Shown piece after piece: positions 18,601 to 26,700 of a stretch of DNA of 64,000 bases. The first letter of the stretch is position 1. Each line of letters opens with the position of its first letter. Below the pieces are notes generated by a model. That model saw only the letters and a program-made list of their open reading frames with translations. It did no database searches and had not been told where the DNA came from. The position numbers and the translations under genes were made by a program. The stretch spans positions 124,001 through 188,000 of the forward strand of contig NZ_RCNS01000003.1 of the NCBI RefSeq assembly GCF_009725995.1, written 5' to 3'. Source of the stretch: Zobellia laminariae. Lineage in GTDB: Bacteria; Bacteroidota; Bacteroidia; Flavobacteriales; Flavobacteriaceae.

Positions 18601-19831
18601 TTTGGCAAGACTCATTAATATGGGCCTTAAAGTCCTGGCTTTTACAATGGATAACGGTTATATATCCGAACAAGCCAAAGCAAACGTAGACCGTATAGTA
18701 AAGAGACTTGGTGTAGACCATGTATATGGCCATACACCACATATGAATGAAATATTTGTTGATAGCCTAAACCAACACCATAATGTATGTAATGGTTGTT
18801 TTAAGACCATTTATACGCTTAGCACTAAAATAGCACTTGAAAAGAAAATTCCGTTTATTGTTACTGGTCTTAGTCGCGGACAGTTTTTTGAAACCAGACT
18901 TACCGAAGAACTTTTTTGGGAAGATGACCTAGACACTAACAAAATAGATGATACCATTCTAGAGGCCAGAAAATTGTATCACCAAGAGTCCGATGCCGTA
19001 AAAAGGCTTTTGGATGTATCCATATTTGATGACGAAAGTGTTTTCGAAAAAGTAGAGTTCGTAGATTTTTATAGATTTAGTGATGTTAGCTTGGAGGAAA
19101 TGCTTATTTATTTAAAAGATAAGGCAGGTTGGATACGCCCAACTGACACCGGAAGGTCCACCAACTGTTTGATCAACCAGGTTGGTATTTATGTGCATAA
19201 AAAAGACTTAGGGTATAGCAACTATTCTTTCCCTTATAGTTGGGATGTAAGATTAGGCCATAAAACAAGAAATGAAAGTCTAGAGGAGATTAATGAAGTT
19301 ATAGACGAAAAAGAAGTGTTGCGAATAATGGATGAAATTGGGTATGAATCATCACGACCACAATGGGAAAATAGCTCAAAATTAGTTGCCTATTATACGG
19401 GAAAACAAGACATAGCCATAAAAGAACTTCAAAATTTCTTAGCAAAGCAATTGCCCTCCTATATGCTTCCTACAATTTATAAGCATGTAGACCAAATGCC
19501 ACTTACCAAAAATGGAAAGATAGACAAGAAAGGTCTAAAAAACCTTTCTGCTGTTCAATTGGCTATGAATACCTCATATACTGCTCCAAGAAATGAAATT
19601 GATGAACTCTTGGAGAAAATCTGGGCGGAGGTCTTGCTATTGAATAAAGTCGGGATTCATGATAATTTTATCTCTCTAGGAGGTCATTCACTGGCGGCCA
19701 TCCGGGTTACAGCTCGCATCAACGAAGAAATAGAATATAATTTTCCATTAAATAAGATATTTGAAATGCCTACTATTGCAGAATATTCAAATTATATAGA
19801 AGAAACATTAAAATCTCTTTTAGAAGAGTAA
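15692..19831 (+). CDS. NRPS C-A-PCP with PP-loop/zinc-ribbon amidotransferase-like domain inserted in the A domain
   Basis: 1379 aa. Condensation domain about 10-430 (HHLVTDA; His137, His138, Asp142). Adenylation domain from about 455: YTSGSTGKPKG, NEYGPTEATVG, YRTGDLARI, LRGHRIELSDIE (about 857), interrupted at about 892 and resuming near 1227 (KLVAYYTGKQD, LPSYMLP, NGKIDK). Carrier domain GGHS (Ser1333). The roughly 335-aa insert has a CxxC-16-CxxC zinc ribbon (Cys898, 901, 918, 921), the PP-loop SGGKDST (962-968) and a CNGC pair (Cys1033, 1036), as in WbpG/PseA N-acetyl-sugar amidotransferases. The site is the A8-A9 loop, where N-methyltransferases interrupt other A domains. By-eye code D-L-T-K-I-G-E-V-G-K matches Asn. 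Known: such PP-loop enzymes activate C=O with ATP for N or S transfer. Inferred: the domain edits Asn or the new peptide bond into an amidine or thioamide. Confidence 0.93.
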   Translation: MSDQKDSFLKLTKSQSALWAGQKMHPNVPLHNVVYTFEITGAIDKITFEKAFQRLIKTTDILRIIFSEEKGVPNQTVRNEVDFSLEFIDLTHHQNNTTIDKWLHERTLKLMDISERVFDTALLKTGSNNYVWVLKLHHLVTDAVSNSILYRRMSSFYTCEITNTTAAVENFPSFSDYNKYEHEQSTTSVNNDSNKYWEERTKNLLEKPKLYGEKIDNSTAAKRITLDLGTQRSQQLRELANRTEFKGWTEDLTLFNIFLTLYFSYIHRVSGQETIAIGAPSHNRTTRKFQKTAGLFIEVLPLVIDIENEDTFISLFNRVKIETNNYLRNARPGSATAQTNNSFNTVLNFIHADFPDFNGFHTKTEWLHSDHIDSSHALRTHVYDMNNSGAFKIAFDINSNTFSDATAEEIPVHFLNLLDAFLENSEQSIRKPGLLDTAPGDALLVEELSTPFKSVIQSFEENTNSSPNSVALQFVNEILTYNSLNKKANQLAHYLKAKGINEKSRIALHFNRSSDYIISVLAVLKTGAAFTPIAFNQPVARVKYIISNSKSVLLLSQSNLISKIDIPDIGILDVQKESSIINEQPFTNLEIQSSPESLSYILYTSGSTGKPKGVLISQQALSNYIFWAKEAYHTNEKSIFPLFTSIGFDLTITSTFLPLVSGGRINVYKESVTGPDVSLLKVLDDNLVNCIKLTPSHLALFKEKKLSTSFIHTMIVGGEEFKSNLAKSIKEAFPNEIKIYNEYGPTEATVGCIVAEYNESNHTKVTVPIGLPISNMSAYVLDEYKNRVPKGVVGELYLSGLGLSDGYANDLSLTAEKFIENPLISGNKMYRTGDLARINKNGSFEYMGRSDEQVKLRGHRIELSDIENNLTEFPEIENCAVVLVESKKTTPEDEVVNCTKCGLPSNYPNTDFDEKGVCHLCTAFETYKDKTERYFKNDEQLVSLLTSKRESNPNYDCISLLSGGKDSTYVLARLINMGLKVLAFTMDNGYISEQAKANVDRIVKRLGVDHVYGHTPHMNEIFVDSLNQHHNVCNGCFKTIYTLSTKIALEKKIPFIVTGLSRGQFFETRLTEELFWEDDLDTNKIDDTILEARKLYHQESDAVKRLLDVSIFDDESVFEKVEFVDFYRFSDVSLEEMLIYLKDKAGWIRPTDTGRSTNCLINQVGIYVHKKDLGYSNYSFPYSWDVRLGHKTRNESLEEINEVIDEKEVLRIMDEIGYESSRPQWENSSKLVAYYTGKQDIAIKELQNFLAKQLPSYMLPTIYKHVDQMPLTKNGKIDKKGLKNLSAVQLAMNTSYTAPRNEIDELLEKIWAEVLLLNKVGIHDNFISLGGHSLAAIRVTARINEEIEYNFPLNKIFEMPTIAEYSNYIEETLKSLLEE

Positions 19832-19866
19832 AACCTTTGATACCCTGTTTACGTAAGTAGAACTGT

Positions 19867-20352
19867 ATGCAACGCAAAAAAGAACATTCCGGTACATCTA
19901 CCAGTCCACAGCTTATAAAATATCTAGCTTTGGTGATTGCTCTATGCTATGTCCTGAACCCTTTGCATCATCAAATAAGTACCGTGTTTCATGAATTTTC
20001 GCATGCTTTAGAGATGCCGGACACCGTTATTGGGCATGACTCTTTTTCAAATAATGAAAATATGCATCATGCCCATGAACATGTTACGGAAGCAGGTAAC
20101 CACGAACACAAATTAATTAAAATTATTGATTCTATTTTTGATGCTTCCGATACCAATGAATCATCAGAAGATATATTACTGGCAGATTTTAAGTTTGATA
20201 AACATATTACCACAGATTATTGGCTTTATAACCACATTTTTCATGTAAGCCTTTTGCAAAATTTTAAATCCGTAGAAAACAGCCTCAAATTAGGCCATTC
20301 TACCATCTTAGAAAAGCCGCCACGGCAAGCAGCCCTCCCCTCTTCCATTTAG
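19867..20352 (+). CDS. Small His-rich membrane-anchored/periplasmic protein
   Basis: 161 aa, no family I can name with confidence. An N-terminal hydrophobic segment (about 17-33, YLALVIALCYVLNP) follows a basic start and may be a signal anchor. Then come histidine-rich stretches (LHHQ, FHEFSHALE, NMHHAHEHVTEAGNHEHK), an acidic middle and a Pro-rich tail. The His clusters would suit transition-metal binding. It lies 35 bp after the synthetase and 102 bp before the TonB receptor. A periplasmic metal buffer or sensor for the uptake system is a guess from context. Confidence 0.7.
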   Translation: MQRKKEHSGTSTSPQLIKYLALVIALCYVLNPLHHQISTVFHEFSHALEMPDTVIGHDSFSNNENMHHAHEHVTEAGNHEHKLIKIIDSIFDASDTNESSEDILLADFKFDKHITTDYWLYNHIFHVSLLQNFKSVENSLKLGHSTILEKPPRQAALPSSI

Positions 20353-20454
20353 GATTTAACCCCTACATTTTTAATTAACGACTTAGTATCAAGACTTTGC
20401 ATTTATCCATTTATGGGGTAAGGTGCCTATGCGCTTAATACGATCAATCTTTAT

Positions 20455-22689
20455 ATGATGAAAAAATATATTACAATTATAGTACTACTAACTTTTTACA
20501 TCGGCGTCAATGCCCATGATTTAAGTGGTACTGTAACCAACGAAGACCAAATTGCCTTAGAAGGTGTTGGTGTCTATAATAAAACAACCGGTGGATACAC
20601 TTACACGAATGTCTCAGGCTATTTTGAACTTGATGATATCTCTCTTGGGGATGTTATTTATTTTTATAGCTTAGGTTATAAAAACCATCAATTAACCATT
20701 TCCGAAAGTCTTTTAGATGGCAAAATAAATGTGGCCCTAAAAGAATCTGCTGTATCACTAGATCAAGTAGTACTAGTATCTAAGGTTAATGCCTTAAGTA
20801 ATTTTGTTAATGTTGATGTTAAGGCCAACCCGGTAAAATCTTCTCAAGAAATATTAAGAAAAGTACCAGGACTGATCATCGGTCAACATGCTGGTGGAGG
20901 AAAAGCAGAACAGATTTTCTTAAGAGGTTTTGATATTGATCATGGAACAGATTTGGCCATCAATGTAGACGGCCTTCCGGTAAATATGGTTTCCCATGCT
21001 CATGGACAAGGTTATTCTGATATGCACTTTATCATTCCCGAAACTATTGATAACATTGACTTTGGAAAAGGACCATATTACGCTAACAAGGGTAATTTTA
21101 ATACTGCGGGATATATTGATTTAAAAACCAAACGGAAACTTGACGAAAATTTGATTTCAGCTGAAATCGGTCAGTTCAATACCTTGCGTACCGTAGGTTT
21201 ATTTAAAGTTGCTGAAAGCGACTTTAACAATGCTTATATCGCTTCTGAACTAGTTCTAACGGACGGTCCTTTTGATTCTTCACAAAATTTCAACCGGATT
21301 AATATGATGGGGCGCTACACTTTCAATAATCGTGAAGACCAAGATTTGAGTGTCACAATTTCTCATTTTCAGAGTAAGTGGGATGCTTCTGGTCAAGTTC
21401 CACAACGCACAATTGATGCTGGGTTGATTGGCAGATTTGGAGCAATTGATGATACTGAAGGTGGAAATACCAGCAGAAGTAACATCCTACTAAATCACAC
21501 CAAACAATTAGATGAGCATTCTAGAATGAAATCTAAAGCATATTTGACCAAGTATGATTTTGAGCTCTTTTCCAATTTTACATTTTTCTTGGAAGATCCT
21601 ATAAATGGTGATCAAATTAGACAGTATGAAGATCGTACCGTAATAGGTGCGGAGACTAGCTATGAGCATTCTGTTCATATTGGTGACCATGATTCTCAGT
21701 TAAAATATGAATCTGGTATAGGATTTAGATATGATGATGTAAATGATGTACAATTATCCCGAACAAAAAACCGTCAAACTTTATTGGAGCGTCTTGCCTA
21801 TGGAGACGTTGACGAATTGAATGCCTATGGCTTCTTTGATGTTACATATAAGAAAAATAAATGGACGTTAAATACAGGCCTGCGGCTAGATTATTTTAAG
21901 TTTGATTATGTAGACAAACTAACTGAAACTTACGATAGCAAAAGTGAGAACAAGCTTTTTCTTGGACCAAAACTAAATATTATCTACGCCCCTACTGCTA
22001 ACTTACAGCTTTTTGCTAAATCCGGTATTGGCTATCATTCAAACGATACTAGAGTTGTAACAGCAAACAACGGCAAGGATATATTACCCTTGGCCTATGG
22101 AGGTGATTTAGGAGCTATTTTCAAACCAGTAGATAAATTGGTTATCAACGCCGCCTTATGGACACTATTTTTAGATCAAGAATTTGTTTATGTTGGAGAT
22201 GCTGGTATAGTAGAGCCAAGCGGTAAAACAAAGAGACTAGGTGTTGATTTTGGCTTACGTTATCAATTAACTGATTGGCTTTATGCTAATGGAGACGTTA
22301 ATTACACTTATGCCAGAAGTACTGAAGAACCTGACGGAGCGGACTTTATTCCGCTTGCACCAGACTTAACATCTTCAGCTGGACTTTCATTTATAGATAT
22401 CAAGAATTTTTCTGGAGGAATTAACTATAAGTATGTAAAAAACAGACCGGCGAACGAAGATAACTCTATAATAGCTGAAGGTTATTTTGTAACAGATTTG
22501 AACCTAAATTATTCTATCAAGAATTGGACATTGGGTGTTATTGTCGAAAATCTTTTTGATACAGAATGGAATGAAACCCAATTTGCAACAGAAAGCAGAT
22601 TATTCAATGAAGCCGAACCGGTTGAAGAAATTCACTTTACACCAGGTATTCCGTTTTACCTAAGAGGGAAGATATCGGTAAACTTTTAG
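20455..22689 (+). CDS. TonB-dependent receptor
   Basis: 744 aa. Signal peptide (about 1-20), carboxypeptidase-D-like regulatory domain (about 21-105, LSGTVTNEDQIALEGVGVY), plug domain (about 118-235, ILRKVPGLIIGQHAGGGKAEQ), then a 22-strand-type barrel to a terminal aromatic (ISVNF). It imports a ligand over the outer membrane with TonB energy. The plug contains His-rich segments (DIDHGTD, VSHAHGQGYSDMHF) like those in receptors for metals or metal chelates. There is no SusD partner, which argues against glycan uptake. Following the synthetase genes on the same strand, it is the probable importer of the peptide or its metal complex. A hairpin terminator follows. Confidence 0.92.
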   Translation: MMKKYITIIVLLTFYIGVNAHDLSGTVTNEDQIALEGVGVYNKTTGGYTYTNVSGYFELDDISLGDVIYFYSLGYKNHQLTISESLLDGKINVALKESAVSLDQVVLVSKVNALSNFVNVDVKANPVKSSQEILRKVPGLIIGQHAGGGKAEQIFLRGFDIDHGTDLAINVDGLPVNMVSHAHGQGYSDMHFIIPETIDNIDFGKGPYYANKGNFNTAGYIDLKTKRKLDENLISAEIGQFNTLRTVGLFKVAESDFNNAYIASELVLTDGPFDSSQNFNRINMMGRYTFNNREDQDLSVTISHFQSKWDASGQVPQRTIDAGLIGRFGAIDDTEGGNTSRSNILLNHTKQLDEHSRMKSKAYLTKYDFELFSNFTFFLEDPINGDQIRQYEDRTVIGAETSYEHSVHIGDHDSQLKYESGIGFRYDDVNDVQLSRTKNRQTLLERLAYGDVDELNAYGFFDVTYKKNKWTLNTGLRLDYFKFDYVDKLTETYDSKSENKLFLGPKLNIIYAPTANLQLFAKSGIGYHSNDTRVVTANNGKDILPLAYGGDLGAIFKPVDKLVINAALWTLFLDQEFVYVGDAGIVEPSGKTKRLGVDFGLRYQLTDWLYANGDVNYTYARSTEEPDGADFIPLAPDLTSSAGLSFIDIKNFSGGINYKYVKNRPANEDNSIIAEGYFVTDLNLNYSIKNWTLGVIVENLFDTEWNETQFATESRLFNEAEPVEEIHFTPGIPFYLRGKISVNF

Positions 22690-22710
22690 TACCCCCTTAG
22701 ACTTTGTACA

Positions 22711-22747
22711 AACGGAGATATGACACATTAGTCATATCTCCGTTTTC
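22711..22747 (+). terminator. Rho-independent terminator after TonB receptor
   Basis: A perfect 14-bp stem (22711-22724 / 22731-22744) with a 6-nt loop is followed by a short T run. It ends the plus arm of the peptide locus. Confidence 0.85.
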
Positions 22748-22784
22748 CTATTTACAGTCTAAATGAAAGTTAGTTAGAATGATT

Positions 22785-22813
22785 TTGTTTATAGTGGTTC
22801 TGACTTATCTTTG
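22785..22813 (+). promoter_or_regulatory. Bacteroidota-type promoter for the PHP phosphatase gene
   Basis: TTG at 22785-22787, an 18-nt spacer, then TATCTTTG at 22806-22813 is a full match to the Flavobacterium consensus TTG-N17-23-TAnnTTTG. It lies about 75 nt before the ATG at 22890. Confidence 0.7.
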
Positions 22814-22889
22814 TATTGTACAAAACAAAACATCATAAATATCGGTATTATCCGTTATACTTCTTGAGTTATTAACGAAACCAATTTAA

Positions 22890-23603
22890 ATGTTTCACTT
22901 TTTCAATAAGAAAAAATTTTTGGTCGATTACCTAGATGGCTTTATCGACATACATAATCATATATTACCAGGCATAGATGATGGGGCTAAGACTGTAGAT
23001 GAATCTATTGCTCTTATAAGGTCTTTTTCTGAATTTGGGGTCAAGCACTTTATTGCCACTCCACATATCATGTCTAATTACTACCCTAATACCAGAGAAA
23101 CAATTGGAGCTTCGCTAACAGAGTTAAAAAATGCACTGTTACACAATGGCTTAAAAGATGTATCAGTGGAAGCTTCCGCTGAACATATGATTGATGATAA
23201 TTTTGAGAATTTACTAGAAAATGAAGGCATCATGCCTTTAAAGAAAGATTATTTATTGGTAGAAATGTCTTATTTGCAACCACCAATAAACTTTGAAGAA
23301 GCCATTATAAAAACGGCTTCAAAACGTTTTTTTCCCATACTAGCACATCCGGAGAGATATGGATTTTTACACCATAGAAAGAAAAGGTACCAAGAATATA
23401 AAGACAATGGTATCCTTTTTCAAATGAATCTTTTATCACTTAGTGAGTACTACGGAAAAGAAGTGCCAAAAGTAGCGGTAGAACTTTTAGAGAACGGTTT
23501 AATAGATTTTGTTGCATCTGATGTTCATAACATGACTCAGCTTAATGCGCTAAAAAAACTTACCCTTTCTAAAAAAAATGATAGAGCAAGCTTCTTCCTT
23601 TAA
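22890..23603 (+). CDS. CpsB/CapC-type PHP-domain tyrosine-protein phosphatase
   Basis: 237 aa. PHP-fold metal ligands are visible in DIHNHILPGIDDGA (about 19-32), IATPHIMSNYYPN, LAHPERY and ASDVHN. CpsB/YwqE enzymes use Mn2+ to dephosphorylate the tyrosine cluster of capsule chain-length kinases, here presumably the Wzc homologue at 29922-32333. It is transcribed alone from a good upstream promoter and ends at a shared bidirectional terminator. Cytoplasmic. Confidence 0.9.
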   Translation: MFHFFNKKKFLVDYLDGFIDIHNHILPGIDDGAKTVDESIALIRSFSEFGVKHFIATPHIMSNYYPNTRETIGASLTELKNALLHNGLKDVSVEASAEHMIDDNFENLLENEGIMPLKKDYLLVEMSYLQPPINFEEAIIKTASKRFFPILAHPERYGFLHHRKKRYQEYKDNGILFQMNLLSLSEYYGKEVPKVAVELLENGLIDFVASDVHNMTQLNALKKLTLSKKNDRASFFL

Positions 23604-23674
23604 TTAACAATACGATTCAGACTTTTATTAAAAATAACAAATAGTACTCGTTTTTTATTTTAACTAAACATATA

Positions 23675-23705
23675 AAAAAATGCCGCTGAATCAGCGGCAT
23701 TTTTT
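23675..23705. terminator. Bidirectional terminator (GC-rich stem, A and T flanks)
   Basis: TGCCGCT (23681-23687) pairs with AGCGGCA (23693-23699). An A run precedes it and a T run follows it, so it works on both strands. It serves the PHP phosphatase (+) and the long T9SS protein (-). Confidence 0.88.
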
Positions 23706-23727
23706 AATTCTATAATAAATTATTTAA

Positions 23728-26700
23728 TTATTGGTTTTGGATTAAGAACTTCATCGTAACGGGTTTACCTCTATTATTGGCTATATTTAAAAAGTATATA
23801 CCGTCTTGCAAAAGATGAACAGGCACTTGATATGTATCAGTATCTACAACAATCACATCCTCTGCTCTTATACCGCTTATTAAACGTCCTTGTTGGTCAT
23901 GTAGATTGATACCTAACATTGTAAAATTTTCAGGCTGATTTAAAATCCGGATAGTAGCCAAACCTTCCCTTATAGGGTTCTTCTCTAAAATAAAGCCCAT
24001 TTTATCGCCTTCAATTGTATCGGAGACTGTAATAGTCACAATATCTGTGTGTGTATTTCCACCCGCATCAGTTATCGTCAATTCAACTTCATAAGTGCCA
24101 TTCTCAATAAAGGTATATGAAGTATCTGCATCGGTGGAGGTATTTCCGTCCTTAAAGTCCCACAAATAACCTTCAATATTACCTATTGAGTTACTACTAG
24201 TAAAGGTTACTTCAAGCGGAGCACTTCCTTCAGTTGGAGTGGCTTCGGCAACAGCCAATAATCCATTTTCAGGAACAACCGTTACTCTTACATCATCCGA
24301 AGCAGTTTTCCCTTCATCATCTGTAACAGTTAGCAAAAAGTTATACACACCTGCTTCCATGTTACTTACTGTCAATTCAGCTGTATCTTCACCACTTAGG
24401 GTAGTCGTATCAGAACCATTCTCTTTTGTCCATGCAAAAGTTACAGTGCCTCCGTCAGAATCAGAACCTGACCCAGAAAGAACTATAGTGTTGGTTGGTA
24501 AGATTATCATCTGATTCTCCCCAGCATCCACGGTTGGAGCACCTTCAGTAGTTTCTGAAACGGTAATAACAATTGTATCTGATTGTGTGTTCCCACTAGC
24601 ATCAGTAATAGTAAGAGCCACTTCATAGGTACCGCTTCCTGCAAAAATATTCGTTGCATCTGCATCTGTGGATGTATTCCCATCCTTAAAGTCCCAAAAA
24701 TAACTTTCAATATTACCAATAGAGTTACTACCGATAAAAGTTACTTCAAGCGGAGCACTTCCTGCCATTGGAGTTGCTTCCGCAACAGCCAATAACCCAT
24801 TTTCCTGAACAACAGTAATAGTTACATCATCATAAGTGGTATCACCTTCATCATCAGTCACACCTAATTTAAAGACATACACACCTTCTATTAATCCATT
24901 CACCGTTAGATTTATGGTGTTTTCGTTACTTAATGTAGCATTAGGTCCGCTTTCTTGAGACCATTTATACGTAACAATATCTCCACCATCAGGGTCACTT
25001 GCTTGTCCATTAAGTATTAAACTAACCCCAGGAAGAACAGTTCTATCCTCCCCTGCATTAGCTATAGGTCGATCATCCTGTGGACGGACCGCTGTATTTT
25101 CATAAATTCTTGGTCTATTATCATTTCTCCAACCATTTGAAATTATATCCAAATCTCCATCATTATCAATATCGACAACTCTTGCCCCGTCATGATGCTC
25201 CAATGGACCACCAGCATCAAGAACCTTGAGGTTAAATTCTCCTGAGTCACAAAGGTCATTTTCAAAAGCTATCAATCGATTACTACCTCTCCATTCTCCA
25301 ACTATAATATCCTGATCACCATCAAAGTCTATATCGGCAGCAAAAACACTCAAACTTCCAAAAATGTTAGTATCAAGTACGTTTCTTTCCCACGGTTGAG
25401 TTGGATCAGAAGGAGCCGCAAACCAAGAAAATTCCTCCCTATCTGGGTCAGATGTATCCGCACTTAACTGACCAACTACAGCATCTAAATCACCATCGCG
25501 ATCAAAATCAGCCAATTGAGCACGATCTGGTGTCGACACATAAGTTATACCTGTATTAAAAGTATCAAAAACACCACTTCCATTATTTCGAAGCCAATTA
25601 ACACCTTGGAATAAATCTAAATCACCATCACGATCAATATCACCAGCCTGAATATCCTCACCTGAAGAATCCGGACTAATATCAACTAAACTCCATGTTC
25701 CTTGAGTTGGATTGGTAGATGGAGTTAACATCTGTACTGGAGCTCCCGATGATTCTGCACCATTCCAGTTAAGGGCCATTTGATAAGGTCCATTTATTCT
25801 AAATACACCTGCTGCCAAACCTGCGACAAAAGGCTCTCTATAACCTGTATTTCCGGATGGGATATTATTATAAATAGTAAAATTACCTGTCCCATCTCCC
25901 TTAGCCCACATGAGAACCTCACTCTCATACTCATTATCTGGAGCTATTCCTAGAGCCGTACCCAATAAGTCATAATTACCATCACCATCAAAGTCATGTA
26001 CATGAACAACATTTCCAAAATTACCTCCAATATCCTTTCGTATCCACTCTCCACTTACAGAGCCTGGGTTTTTATACCACCAACTACCAGTGACAATATC
26101 CTTTAGGCCATCTCCATTAAAATCATATTTTGCAAATGTATAAACCGAAGGGTAAGGAAGTGATTCTGATTCTAACTGCTTAACAGACCATGACTCTGGG
26201 AATGTTGTTTCATTACAAGTAATTTGCCCCGTAACATTTACAATTACTTCGTCATAAATACCTGTACCCGTATGATTTGCATTAAACAACTCAATTTTTA
26301 CAATATGTTCTCCCTGAGATAAACCATCAATTGGAATAGGATCATATCCATAATATTTGTCTATCAACATTTCATCAATGAAATAATGTACGTGGGTATC
26401 ATCTTCGTTAATTATCCAATTTTCAACAGCAAAGGCCACTTGAAAAGGTTGATTTACATTCCATCCATTAGATGGAGAAGTAATAGTTATTTTGGGTTTG
26501 TTTTCTTCACCGATAAAAGTGTCTGAAGGTAAGATTTCAATACCTGAAATTTTAGGATTTTCAGTTATTGCAGTAAAAGAAATACTAACAAAACCATCTG
26601 TAACAGATATATTATCAATTTCCTTCTGTAATGCTGTTGCAGCAGGAACTTCTGCCAAAATATCAAAATTAGCAAGAACCGGTGTGTTCTCAATCGTAAT

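Noticed and set aside
15692..19831. Interrupted A domain as an assembly chimera
   Set aside because: A-domain motifs A8 and A9/A10 flank the insert in one uninterrupted frame, at the same loop used by known insertions; a chimera would rarely hit this site in frame.
17000..19831. N-acyl-D-Asn prodrug-type NRPS (as in colibactin or xenocoumacin)
   Set aside because: No epimerization domain, no acyl starter C domain features noticed and no periplasmic prodrug peptidase in the locus.
20455..22689. SusC-type glycan transporter
   Set aside because: At 744 aa it is shorter than SusC proteins (about 1000 aa), and there is no SusD neighbour.
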